Shown here: in pieces, positions 1-5,386 of the stretch
Layout: every line of letters starts with the position of its first letter
How positions within the stretch are numbered: the first letter of the stretch is position 1
Origin: a bacterium CG2_30_54_10
Lineage (GTDB): Bacteria; Muiribacteriota; Ozemobacteria; Ozemobacterales; Ozemobacteraceae
Length of the DNA: 5,386 nucleotides
Direction: 5' to 3'
Assembly: GCA_001872985.1 (NCBI GenBank)
Contig: MNYA01000268.1
Coordinates: forward strand, 1 to 5,386
Program-made: the position numbers and the translations under genes
Notes under the pieces: generated by a model
The model's database searches: none
Told to the model about the DNA's origin: nothing
Seen by the model: only the letters and a program-made list of their open reading frames with translations

Positions 1-9
1 CGAGCTTCT

Positions 10-29
10 GATATTATTATGATAATATC
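10..29. repeat. AT-rich perfect palindrome (8-bp arms, 4-nt loop)
   Basis: GATATTAT at 10-17 is the exact reverse complement of ATAATATC at 22-29, with TATG between. The arms are almost pure A/T, so an RNA hairpin would be weak. A dimeric regulator site is possible, but the element lies about 220 bp upstream of the best promoter and no T-run follows on either strand. Its role is unknown and it could be chance in AT-rich sequence. Confidence 0.4.
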
Positions 30-119
30 AACAAAAAACTATTTTAGCATCATCTTGATAATCTGGGGAAAGCATGGGAGCGTATCTGGGGTCGCAAAGC
101 GCCCGGCCGCAGGGGATGA

Positions 120-172
120 GCCTCGCGAATCTACTTCGCGAGGCGAAGGGGGGCGCGTGCCCCCCTTGTGTT
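120..172 (+). terminator. Tandem strong hairpins, possible terminator of an upstream gene
   Basis: Two perfect stem-loops stand one base apart. The first has a 10-bp stem (GCCTCGCGAA at 120-129 with TTCGCGAGGC at 135-144) and a 5-nt loop. The second has a 9-bp stem (AAGGGGGGC at 146-154 with GCCCCCCTT at 159-167) and a GCGT loop. The second is followed by TTGTGTT, only a partial T-tract, so intrinsic termination of a + strand transcript entering from the left is plausible but not canonical. There is no T-tract on the minus-strand side. The pair could instead be a dispersed structured repeat. The stems are certain; the function is inferred. Confidence 0.45.
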
Positions 173-248
173 GAGAAGTTATTATCTTGGCATATTCCCC
201 GTAAAACAGAAACGAGAGGGCGCTTTCCCTAAATGTTAGTCCAAGTGC

Positions 249-276
249 TTGACCTTCATGGGTTGGGAAGCATAAT
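249..276 (+). promoter_or_regulatory. Sigma70-type promoter for the NHL-TPR-radical SAM cluster
   Basis: TTGACC (249-254) matches the -35 consensus at 5 of 6 positions. CATAAT (271-276) matches the -10 consensus at 5 of 6. They are separated by 16 bp. Transcription would begin near 283, giving a leader of roughly 37 nt before the ATG at 320. It lies downstream of the tandem hairpins, as expected for a new transcription unit. No operator half-sites were identified around it. Confidence 0.6.
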
Positions 277-309
277 CTGGTTTGCCATAACGATTTAACC
301 TCAAAAGTC

Positions 310-313
310 AGGA
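310..313 (+). promoter_or_regulatory. Ribosome binding site fixing the ATG at 320
   Basis: AGGA at 310-313 is six bases before the ATG at 320. A second ATG at 313 overlaps this site and lies in another frame that stops at 513; it is too close to the AGG to be the start. The 320 frame begins with a credible signal peptide, which supports this choice. Confidence 0.6.
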
Positions 314-319
314 TGGAAA

Positions 320-1540
320 ATGGTGAAACCCTTTCGGGCGAATCTGGGGGTGTTGGTCGTATTCTTATTTTTGATAACGGTCTTTCCATGCATAACACAG
401 GAGCCGCAAGCTTCGAGGGAATTTTCCTCCAGCCTTTTTTGCGATGGGAAAACCGCCTCATTTTCCCTTCGCCTTTCCCAAGCCGGGTGTGTATCGATCA
501 GCGCTGGTTCTAAAGGACGACGGGAGAAGCTGCGCATCTGGGGGCCAGCCTGGATGGACGCAGGACAGTTTTCAATCACCATTCCTATAGAAAAGGTAGC
601 ATCCAAGTCGGGGTCGGTGGAATTTTTCACGGATGAGCTCGTGCCTCGCCTGGCGATTGGCCGTACGGGCACCGGCGAACTGCAATTCGTTCATCCGATG
701 GGCCTCGGCTGGGATCCGACGAGAAAAGAACTCTACGTTGCCGATACCGGGAACGACAGGATTGTCAGGCTTGGGCCAGATGGCAGGTTCATCGCCCAAT
801 ATGGCGGGTTTGGCCTTGCCCTCGGAGATGTTTCCGAAGAAAAAGAGGACAGCCTCGACGCCCCCTGGGATGTCGCCCCAGGAGGATTTTCCAATTTCTA
901 CGTTTCAGATCAGAACAACGATCGGATCTGTGAATTCGATGCATACAAAAGCTTCAAGGGGAAGTTCTATCCGACAATAGGCGATCGGAATTCCAGGCTC
1001 AGCCGCCCCCGGGGCCTTTCCATTGACGGCGAGAACAATATCTGGGTCGTTGACTCCAGGAATGACCGAGTTCTCAAGCTTGCGCCAAGCGGTGCCAAGC
1101 TGTTCGAACTGGGAGGATTCGGAGCAGGCAGATGGAGTTTTCGGGATCCGACCCAGGTAGCCGTGGACGATTCCGGGAGGATCTTCGTCTGCGATCCCGG
1201 CAACCACCGTGTCAGTGTTTTTGACAGGCTGGGTTCCTTCATTTCCGAAATCAAGGATCACCTGTCCTCCCCAACCGGAATCGCGATCGATCCAGATGGA
1301 ATCCTCTCGATCTGCGACGAGGTGACTGGAGAACTCGGTCTTTACACGCCGGCGGGGATTCGAATATTTTGGATGAACGGGATTACCGAAAGCGACCGAT
1401 TCAGGGCGCCGGCCGATGTGGTTGCGACCGGCAGGGTAATTTATCTTCTCGATTCCGGCAATAACCGGGTCGTCATTCTGGAGCGCAGGAAGACTGGTCG
1501 GGAATGCACTTGGCAGGCACTCTCGCGCGTGGTAAAATAA
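320..1540 (+). CDS. Exported NHL-repeat six-bladed beta-propeller protein
   Basis: Predicted secreted or periplasmic 406-residue protein. The N-terminus has basic K3 and R6, then a hydrophobic stretch at about 9-22, typical of a signal peptide; cleavage is perhaps near residue 31. C24 follows VFP, a poor lipobox, so lipidation is unlikely. Residues about 35-108 form a beta-rich region, possibly an Ig/FlgD-like sandwich (inference from its pattern, including GPAW and AGQFSITIP). Six NHL-type repeats follow at about 124-163, 182-215, 229-267, 276-310, 317-350 and 363-388, with signatures such as YVADTGNDRIVR, WVVDSRNDRVLKL and FVCDPGNHRVSVFD; the fifth is degenerate. Six blades would close one propeller. 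NHL propellers bind proteins, RNA or other ligands, and some are enzymes; the sequence does not show which applies. It is first in the cluster, directly behind the promoter, and its TAA abuts the next open frame. Confidence 0.85.
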   Translation: MVKPFRANLGVLVVFLFLITVFPCITQEPQASREFSSSLFCDGKTASFSLRLSQAGCVSISAGSKGRREKLRIWGPAWMDAGQFSITIPIEKVASKSGSVEFFTDELVPRLAIGRTGTGELQFVHPMGLGWDPTRKELYVADTGNDRIVRLGPDGRFIAQYGGFGLALGDVSEEKEDSLDAPWDVAPGGFSNFYVSDQNNDRICEFDAYKSFKGKFYPTIGDRNSRLSRPRGLSIDGENNIWVVDSRNDRVLKLAPSGAKLFELGGFGAGRWSFRDPTQVAVDDSGRIFVCDPGNHRVSVFDRLGSFISEIKDHLSSPTGIAIDPDGILSICDEVTGELGLYTPAGIRIFWMNGITESDRFRAPADVVATGRVIYLLDSGNNRVVILERRKTGRECTWQALSRVVK

Positions 1541-1563
1541 GTGCTCGTTCCGGACTATCCGTC

Positions 1564-1579
1564 AGGGGGATTTTCTTTG
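1564..1579 (+). promoter_or_regulatory. Shine-Dalgarno AGGGGGA and TTG start of the TPR lipoprotein
   Basis: AGGGGGA at 1564-1570 is followed by six bases and then an in-frame TTG at 1577. The more upstream GTG at 1541, directly after the previous stop, has no strong ribosome site and would add twelve residues (including D5 and P7) ahead of the signal peptide. The ATG at 1604 would remove the KKR basic segment needed by a signal peptide. TTG at 1577 is therefore preferred. Confidence 0.6.
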
Positions 1580-2569
1580 ATTCTTTGCAAAAAACGGGTT
1601 GCAATGGTTTTTTTTCTGGCGCTGCTGACGGTTTCCTTCGTCGCAGGCTGCGAGAGCCGCTCCCAGAGGAAAACAAAAAACACCTTCAAGCTGAAAGTCA
1701 GCGATGAGGTGAAGGATATTCCTCTTTCGGAAATCCTTCCGAAGAACACCAAGGGCATTGGGAAGCACGAAAAGGAAATCAGCGACAGCGTCCGCTACGA
1801 TTACATGTATGGAACTCTCGCCGGCCAATACGGGAACCTTGCCATCTCTGAGAAGAGCCTGAAAAAAGCTCTGGCGCGAGAGCCGGACTTTGTAGATGCC
1901 CGCCACAACCTTGGTCTTGTCTATTACAAAAAGGGCTTGGCTGACAAGGCAGTCAAAGAGTGGGTAACGACTCTCCGCCTCGATCCGAAATATTCGGAAA
2001 CCTATTATGACCTTGGAATTTTCATGCTGGACAGCAACCGGAAAAAAGATGCGGTGACATTGATGAATAGGTGCATTCAACTTGAACCCTACCATCTGAA
2101 AGCGCGGTTCGCTCTTGGCAAAATGGCCCAGATTGATGGAAAAATCCAGGAGGCAATACGGCATTTCCGCGCCTACCAGATGAAGGACAAAGGTGACCTG
2201 CGGGTTCACATCGCGCTTGGAGAGTTGTTTCTTCTCGCGAACCAGGCTGACACCTCTCTGAAGGAGTTTGAAGCGGCCGCCCGGATCGATGACAAGAACC
2301 CGCAGGTGCATTATCAACTCGGAGCTGCCTACCATAGGCGGCAGTCGATCGGCCAAGCCCTTTTTCACTACAAACGAGCCACGGAACTCGCTCCAGATCA
2401 CATGGATTCTTTCATCAACATTGGCGACATTTATTTTTCCCGCCAGGAATACGCCTCCGCCCTTGCAGCATATAATTCGGCCCTGGGCGTAGATTCGACG
2501 AACACCTACGCGAAAAGGAAGGCAGCCCAGGCGGAGCAGAAGCTGCTGGAGCACAAAAGTGGTTTATGA
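1577..2569 (+). CDS. TPR-repeat lipoprotein
   Basis: Predicted membrane-anchored protein made almost wholly of tetratricopeptide repeats. With the TTG start it is 330 residues. The N-terminus reads MILCKKRVAMVFFLALL, then SFVAGC: basic n-region, hydrophobic core and a lipobox (VAGC) with lipidated Cys25 (Cys37 if read from GTG at 1541). A polar, Lys-rich linker follows. About seven TPR units fill the rest, at roughly 73-105, 106-139, 140-173, 174-206, 207-240, 241-275 and 276-309 in TTG numbering, with typical features such as HNLGLVYYKKG, YYDLGIF, HYQLGAAYHR and NIGDIYFSRQEYASALAAY. A Lys/Glu-rich helix caps the C-terminus. TPR arrays are protein-interaction scaffolds; in lipoproteins they often serve envelope assembly or secretion complexes, but no partner can be named. 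It lies 36 nt after the NHL gene and overlaps the next gene by 11 nt, indicating co-transcription. Confidence 0.85.
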   Translation: MILCKKRVAMVFFLALLTVSFVAGCESRSQRKTKNTFKLKVSDEVKDIPLSEILPKNTKGIGKHEKEISDSVRYDYMYGTLAGQYGNLAISEKSLKKALAREPDFVDARHNLGLVYYKKGLADKAVKEWVTTLRLDPKYSETYYDLGIFMLDSNRKKDAVTLMNRCIQLEPYHLKARFALGKMAQIDGKIQEAIRHFRAYQMKDKGDLRVHIALGELFLLANQADTSLKEFEAAARIDDKNPQVHYQLGAAYHRRQSIGQALFHYKRATELAPDHMDSFINIGDIYFSRQEYASALAAYNSALGVDSTNTYAKRKAAQAEQKLLEHKSGL

Positions 2570-2843
2570 CGGGTTTTCTGCGCCGTCCAAGCGCGAGAAA
2601 AACGCGGTTTTGGCCGCGAATGATCCACCGGATCTTGTAAAGCTGCAGATTCTTCAAGACCGGCTCCAGCTTTCAGCAGCGGAAACCCTGGGAATGCTTG
2701 AATCTCTACGAGACGAGGTTGCACGCCAATTAAGCGTTCCTTCGAGTGGCGTGGCCTTTGATGCGGAGTTCAACGGCCGTGAAATGGATCTCACATTTAC
2801 GATCGATATTCAGAATCTTCCCGCGGCCAGGAAGCGGTCATGA
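2559..2843 (+). CDS. Small conserved-position hypothetical protein (94 aa)
   Basis: I do not recognise the family. The start is GTG at 2559, with GGAG at 2548-2551 seven bases upstream. It overlaps the end of the TPR gene by 11 nt and the ATG of the radical SAM gene by 4 nt (ATGA), so it fits exactly between two certain genes and is very likely translated. The product has a charged N-terminus, a predicted amphipathic helical region at about 24-58 (heptad-like Leu/Ile/Val spacing, possibly a short coiled coil) and a probable beta-hairpin at about 65-85 (GVAFDAEF, MDLTFTIDIQ). There is no signal peptide, membrane segment, cysteine or obvious metal site, so it should be cytosolic. Translational coupling to the radical SAM gene suggests it could be an accessory or partner protein; that is inference only. 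Confidence 0.75.
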   Translation: MVYDGFSAPSKREKNAVLAANDPPDLVKLQILQDRLQLSAAETLGMLESLRDEVARQLSVPSSGVAFDAEFNGREMDLTFTIDIQNLPAARKRS

Positions 2844-4537
2844 TTCCAGGAATCTCGCATTGGGAGCTCCTCACGATCGAAAAACCGGCACGCTACCTTG
2901 GAGGCGAAGTCAATCAACCGCCCGACAAGCCTGAAGCGGAGCTTCGGGTATGCCTGGGGTTTCCCGACCTGTATGAATTGGGCATGTCCAACATTGCCCT
3001 AAAAGTTCTCTACGAGATACTCAACGCAGATCCGAGGATCGCCGCCGAACGAGTGTTCTCGCCGTGGGTTGATTTCGAGGCGCTTCTGCGTCGAAAAAAT
3101 TTGCGGCTTTCTTCCCTTGAAACCAAGCGTCCCTTGTCAGATTTTGACATGGTTGGGATTACGTTTCCATACGAAATGACTTTTACAAATATCCTCAACA
3201 TGCTTGAGTTGGGTGGCATCCCGCAGGATCGCAAGAAGCGAGAAGGTCTACCGATAGTTGTTGGCGGCGGTCCATCCGCCTGCAACCCGGTCGTGATGGG
3301 TGATTTTTTCGATGCGATTCTGATTGGCGAAGGGGAAGAGGCAATACTCGAGCTTTCTGAAATTGTGATCGCCGGAAAGCGAAATGAAAAAGCGAGGGCC
3401 GAGATCCTTCTCGAAATAAGCGGAATCCGGGGATTCTGGGTTCCAGCGGTTTCCAAGCCGGTTCAGCGCAGGATTTTCTTGGGTTTCTCGGAATCCACAC
3501 CGCCCTTGAAGCCGATTGTTGCAAATATCGAAACGATACATCACCGGTCGCCGCTGGAGATTTTCCGGGGATGCGTGCAAGGTTGCCGTTTTTGCAATGC
3601 GGGTTATTTCTATCGCCCAAAGCGTGAACGGCCACACGAGCGGCTGACCGACTGGGGAAACGAGCTTTTAGTCAATACCGGCAATGATGCCCTTGGGCTT
3701 GTTTCCCTTTCCACAAGCGATTATTCACAATTGCCCGAGCTGGTCAAATCGTTCACCGAGCACAAGGTTTTTCCCGATCAGACGCTCGCCGTCCCATCGC
3801 TTCGGATGAACGGGAATACGCTTTTGCTGTTGAACTCTGTTTCCGATCTTCGCAAAGGCGGCCTTACATTCGCACCCGAGGCGGGAAGCCAGCGTTTGCG
3901 AGACATCATTTTCAAACGAATAACCGAGGATGAGATTTTCCGGGTCGTTGAAGCAACGAAGGATTCAAGTTACCGAACGATCAAGCTATATTTCATGCTT
4001 GGTCTTCCTTTCGAGAACGACGCGGACGTTGCGGCGATCGCCGATCTGGTTATCCGCCTCGAAAGCATGGCCAGAAGGCTCAAAGCACGCAAAGAGTTTA
4101 CGATAAGCCTTTCGGGTTTTATTCCGAAGCCGTTTACCCCGTTTCAGTGGGCTCCGCAGAACTCGATGGCGGAACTGAAGGAGAAGCGGCTCAAAATATG
4201 CGACCTGATGAAGCGCAGTTCCGCGAAACTTTCCTGGCGGGATGAGTTTTTGTGCATGCTCGAAGCGGTTCTCACCCGTGGAGATGAGAAGGTCGGGGCG
4301 GTTCTCCGGGAGGCAAGGCGTCTCAGTTGCAGGTTCGATGGCTGGACCGAGCATTTCCACAAGGAAGCATGGGCACAGGCATTTGCAAATTCAGGCGTTA
4401 ACCCCACCGATTATATTCGTGCTATTCCGCTGAGCGATCCACTTCCCTGGGATTTCATTGACTTTCAGGTTCCCCGGGAATTCCTGGTCGCGGAGTACAA
4501 GCGTGCGGCAGCGCTGGGGGGGGCAGAGATCGAATGA
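2840..4537 (+). CDS. TIGR03960-type B12-binding-like radical SAM protein
   Basis: Cytosolic 565-residue iron-sulfur enzyme. Residues about 35-180 resemble a cobalamin-binding-like Rossmann domain (YELGMSN near 45-51, VVGGGPSACNP near 140-150, ILIGEGEEA near 160-168), but no DxHxxG cobalamin-ligand motif is visible. The radical SAM core follows, with the [4Fe-4S] motif CX3CX2C at C245, C249 and C252 inside FRGCVQGCRFCNAG. Other family-like blocks are EAGSQRLRDII (347-357), MLGLPFEND (386-394), GFIPKPFTPFQW (426-437) and LPWDFIDFQVPREFL near the C-terminus. The TIGR03960 family is conserved in anaerobes and others next to, or fused with, TIGR03936; its reaction and substrate are unknown. The ATG at 2840 has AGGAAG (2829-2834) five bases upstream and overlaps the previous stop by 4 nt. 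The gene ends with a run of eight G (4516-4523) and overlaps the next start by 4 nt. Confidence 0.9.
   Translation: MIPGISHWELLTIEKPARYLGGEVNQPPDKPEAELRVCLGFPDLYELGMSNIALKVLYEILNADPRIAAERVFSPWVDFEALLRRKNLRLSSLETKRPLSDFDMVGITFPYEMTFTNILNMLELGGIPQDRKKREGLPIVVGGGPSACNPVVMGDFFDAILIGEGEEAILELSEIVIAGKRNEKARAEILLEISGIRGFWVPAVSKPVQRRIFLGFSESTPPLKPIVANIETIHHRSPLEIFRGCVQGCRFCNAGYFYRPKRERPHERLTDWGNELLVNTGNDALGLVSLSTSDYSQLPELVKSFTEHKVFPDQTLAVPSLRMNGNTLLLLNSVSDLRKGGLTFAPEAGSQRLRDIIFKRITEDEIFRVVEATKDSSYRTIKLYFMLGLPFENDADVAAIADLVIRLESMARRLKARKEFTISLSGFIPKPFTPFQWAPQNSMAELKEKRLKICDLMKRSSAKLSWRDEFLCMLEAVLTRGDEKVGAVLREARRLSCRFDGWTEHFHKEAWAQAFANSGVNPTDYIRAIPLSDPLPWDFIDFQVPREFLVAEYKRAAALGGAEIE
4516..4523 (+). other. 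G8 run at the radical SAM/DUF2344 junction (possible slippery site)
   Basis: Eight G residues occupy 4516-4523. In the radical SAM frame the bases at 4516-4522 read G GGG GGG, a formal -1 slippery heptamer. After a -1 slip the frame continues GGC AGA GAT CGA and then enters the ATG of the next gene with no stop between. The run may instead act simply as a Shine-Dalgarno sequence for the gene at 4534. The sequence fact is certain; use as a frameshift site is inference. Confidence 0.4.
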
Positions 4538-5178
4538 CGGAATCGCAGGAAAAACTCAAAGTAAATTACTCCCGGGAAGGCGATTCAGTCTATCTCTCCC
4601 ACCTTGATGCCGTGGACATCTTGAGCCGGGCGATAAGACGGGCGCGACTTCCTTATCGCATTTCCCAAGGCTGTCATATCAGGCCGAAGGTGGCATTCGG
4701 TCCGCCGCTTCCACTCGGTCACTCCAGCAAGTGCGAGTTCATGATCCTGTATCTGGAGTCAGCGGTCGATCCCGAAGAAGTGAAGAAACGTCTTAGCACG
4801 CAGGTTCCATCTGGTTTTGTAGTTTTATCCGTTGTTCCCCTTTCGAAAGACGAGCCCTCGGGAAATAAGATCCGTTATCGATTGGGGTTTAGGCCGGGAG
4901 CAACGGTTGCCTTTGATTTTTCCAAGGCTTTTTTGAGCGATCCCGGCAAGGAGATCATCATGAGACGCGGGGCCGGCCAGGAACGGCTGCCTCTGGGCCA
5001 GGCGGTTCTTTCAATTGAAGAGATTACCCTGGGTTCCAACCTGATGCTTCAAGTCAATTTTCAGCAAGGAATAAAAGGCATACCTTCGGCCGGCCGGATC
5101 ATCACTGCGCTCGCGGAGGAGATGGGCCCCGCCCGAGAAGACCTGCTGATAATTGAAAGGAACGCATTTTTGCCGTAA
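4534..5178 (+). CDS. TIGR03936/DUF2344 radical-SAM-linked protein
   Basis: Cytosolic 214-residue protein of the family defined by adjacency or fusion to TIGR03960 radical SAM proteins. Its diagnostic N-terminal blocks are present: VYLSHLDAVDILSRAIRRA at about 19-37 (SHLD motif) and SQGCHIRPKVAFGPPLPLG at 44-62. Cys47 and His48 differ from the FNP-type sequence I recall as usual after SQG; this comparison is from memory. The rest is alternating beta and helix with no membrane segment. Length is about normal for the stand-alone form. Its biochemical role is unknown; it probably works with the radical SAM enzyme on the same substrate. Its ATG overlaps the upstream stop as ATGA, so translation is probably coupled. 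The G-run at 4516-4523 lies ten bases before this ATG and may also serve as the ribosome site. It is the last gene of the cluster; no canonical terminator follows directly. Confidence 0.88.
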   Translation: MTESQEKLKVNYSREGDSVYLSHLDAVDILSRAIRRARLPYRISQGCHIRPKVAFGPPLPLGHSSKCEFMILYLESAVDPEEVKKRLSTQVPSGFVVLSVVPLSKDEPSGNKIRYRLGFRPGATVAFDFSKAFLSDPGKEIIMRRGAGQERLPLGQAVLSIEEITLGSNLMLQVNFQQGIKGIPSAGRIITALAEEMGPAREDLLIIERNAFLP

Positions 5179-5227
5179 GCTACCAATATATGGCGTCCCC
5201 AATGAAGGAAATCGGTAGTATCCTGGT

Positions 5228-5354
5228 TTAACTGATTTTGAACCATGTAGCACACAAAAATCACAAAGGGAAAAAAATGAAAAATTTCTTAAAATCCTTT
5301 ATTCAACGGCCTTTGTGTGCTTTGTGATCTTTGTGGTTAATATTCTTCAGTTAA
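5228..5354. repeat. Imperfect 127-bp inverted repeat, MITE- or REP-like
   Basis: The outer ends TTAACTGA (5228-5235) and TCAGTTAA (5347-5354) are exact reverse complements. Inside them, 5241-5269 and 5310-5338 pair as 29-nt arms with 21 of 29 positions matching without gaps. The centre (5270-5309) is A/T-rich and encodes nothing credible. The element begins 50 nt after the last stop codon, so in RNA it would make a long imperfect hairpin that could protect or end the transcript. Sequences rich in CTTTGTG and CACAAAG motifs recur as dispersed intergenic repeats in various bacteria, as I recall; a multi-copy status here is inference. Confidence 0.6.
5311..5337 (+). repeat. Three tandem 9-nt CTTTGTGNN units
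   Basis: CTTTGTGTG (5311-5319), CTTTGTGAT (5320-5328) and CTTTGTGGT (5329-5337) follow each other directly, varying only in the last two bases. The left arm read on the minus strand has the same 9-nt phasing at 5268-5260, 5259-5251 and 5250-5242: CTTTGTGAT, TTTTGTGTG and a degenerate CTACATGGT. The first two units are in swapped order relative to the right arm. Confidence 0.7.
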
Positions 5355-5360
5355 TATAGT
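5331..5360 (+). promoter_or_regulatory. Weak promoter-like sequence near the right edge
   Basis: TATAGT (5355-5360) matches the -10 consensus at 5 of 6 positions, but the best -35 (TTGTGG, 5331-5336) matches only 3 of 6 at an 18-bp spacing. GGAGG at 5381-5385 could be a ribosome site for a gene starting just beyond the window. This is suggestive only, since no start codon is visible. Confidence 0.2.
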
Positions 5361-5386
5361 GCACCATCAGAAAATCAGACGGAGGC

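Larger units (their letters stand above)
1..319. other. Non-coding leader region upstream of the five-gene cluster
   Basis: No convincing gene is seen here. The only long open frame is on the minus strand, reads through both hairpins, and has a low-complexity, unconvincing translation. The region holds an AT palindrome, the tandem hairpins, and the promoter and ribosome site for the first gene. ATAATCTGG occurs twice (58-66 and 272-280); the second copy overlaps the -10 element, the first has no good -35 partner. No tRNA-like fold was recognised. Confidence 0.6.

Noticed and set aside
187..215. TTGGCA near 187 as a sigma70 -35 or a sigma54 -24 element
   Set aside because: No -10 at the right distance and no GC at the sigma54 -12 position.
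165..300. Integron attC-like site around the hairpins
   Set aside because: The core motif GTTRRRY is not matched (GTTGAGA fails), and ATTTAAC at 293-299 has no partner. No integrase or cassette structure is present.
39..461. Minus-strand open frame of 140 codons across the leader
   Set aside because: It runs through both hairpins and into the NHL gene, its translation is low-complexity and Pro/Arg/Ser-rich in part, and no family is recognisable.
313..513. ATG at 313 opening a 66-codon frame
   Set aside because: The ribosome site abuts this ATG, and the frame lies within the NHL gene, whose signal peptide and repeats are clear in the 320 frame.
1562..2554. Long open frame on the minus strand (330 codons) opposite the TPR gene
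   Set aside because: It mirrors the TPR gene almost exactly, its translation shows no domain, and the + strand gene has a lipobox and seven clear TPRs. It is a codon-bias shadow.
2566..2640. ATG overlapping the TPR stop (ATGA), as in a coupled start
   Set aside because: This frame ends after 24 codons. The GTG at 2559 has a better-spaced ribosome site and an open frame reaching the next gene.
5180..5218. CTACC...GGTAG pair just after the last stop as a terminator
   Set aside because: Only five base pairs around a 29-nt loop and no T-run; not a credible terminator.
5278..5328. ATG with an AGGG upstream, a 16-codon frame inside the inverted repeat
   Set aside because: It is too short, lies in AT-rich repeat centre and ends within the 9-mer repeats; no evidence of translation.
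5311..5337. CRISPR array
   Set aside because: The units are 9 nt, tandem and without spacers; no cas genes are present.

Overview
The window looks like one bacterial chromosomal transcription unit on the + strand, flanked by two non-coding stretches. The organism cannot be named from the sequence. A TPR protein with a lipobox, a second exported protein, moderate GC content, GTG/TTG/ATG starts with clear Shine-Dalgarno sites, and a split TIGR03960/TIGR03936 gene pair suggest a Gram-negative, probably anaerobic lineage such as a deltaproteobacterium-like group or a candidate phylum. The lineage guess is inference only.

Layout: 1-319 is non-coding. It carries a small AT-rich palindrome (10-29), two back-to-back perfect hairpins (120-167) that may end an upstream transcript, and a good sigma70-type promoter (TTGACC, 16 bp, CATAAT; 249-276) for the genes that follow. 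320-5178 holds five tightly packed genes: an exported six-bladed NHL beta-propeller (320-1540); a TPR lipoprotein (best start TTG at 1577, end 2569); an unrecognised 94-residue cytosolic protein (2559-2843); a TIGR03960-type radical SAM protein (2840-4537); and a TIGR03936/DUF2344 radical-SAM-linked protein (4534-5178). The last four genes overlap by 11, 4 and 4 nt, and no internal promoter or terminator was seen. 5179-5386 is non-coding and contains an imperfect 127-bp inverted repeat built from 9-nt CTTTGTGNN units, then weak promoter-like and ribosome-site-like sequences at the window edge.

How the genes may work together: the two downstream proteins are a known conserved pair of unknown biochemical function, found adjacent or fused in different bacteria. 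The upstream NHL and TPR proteins are predicted to lie outside the cytoplasmic membrane, so a shared pathway with the cytosolic radical SAM pair is not evident; co-transcription is the only link seen.

The most interesting detail is a run of eight G residues at the radical SAM/DUF2344 junction. A -1 slip on that run would join the two reading frames into one protein of about 779 residues, matching the fused form known elsewhere. No clearly new defence, mobile or CRISPR-like system was found.
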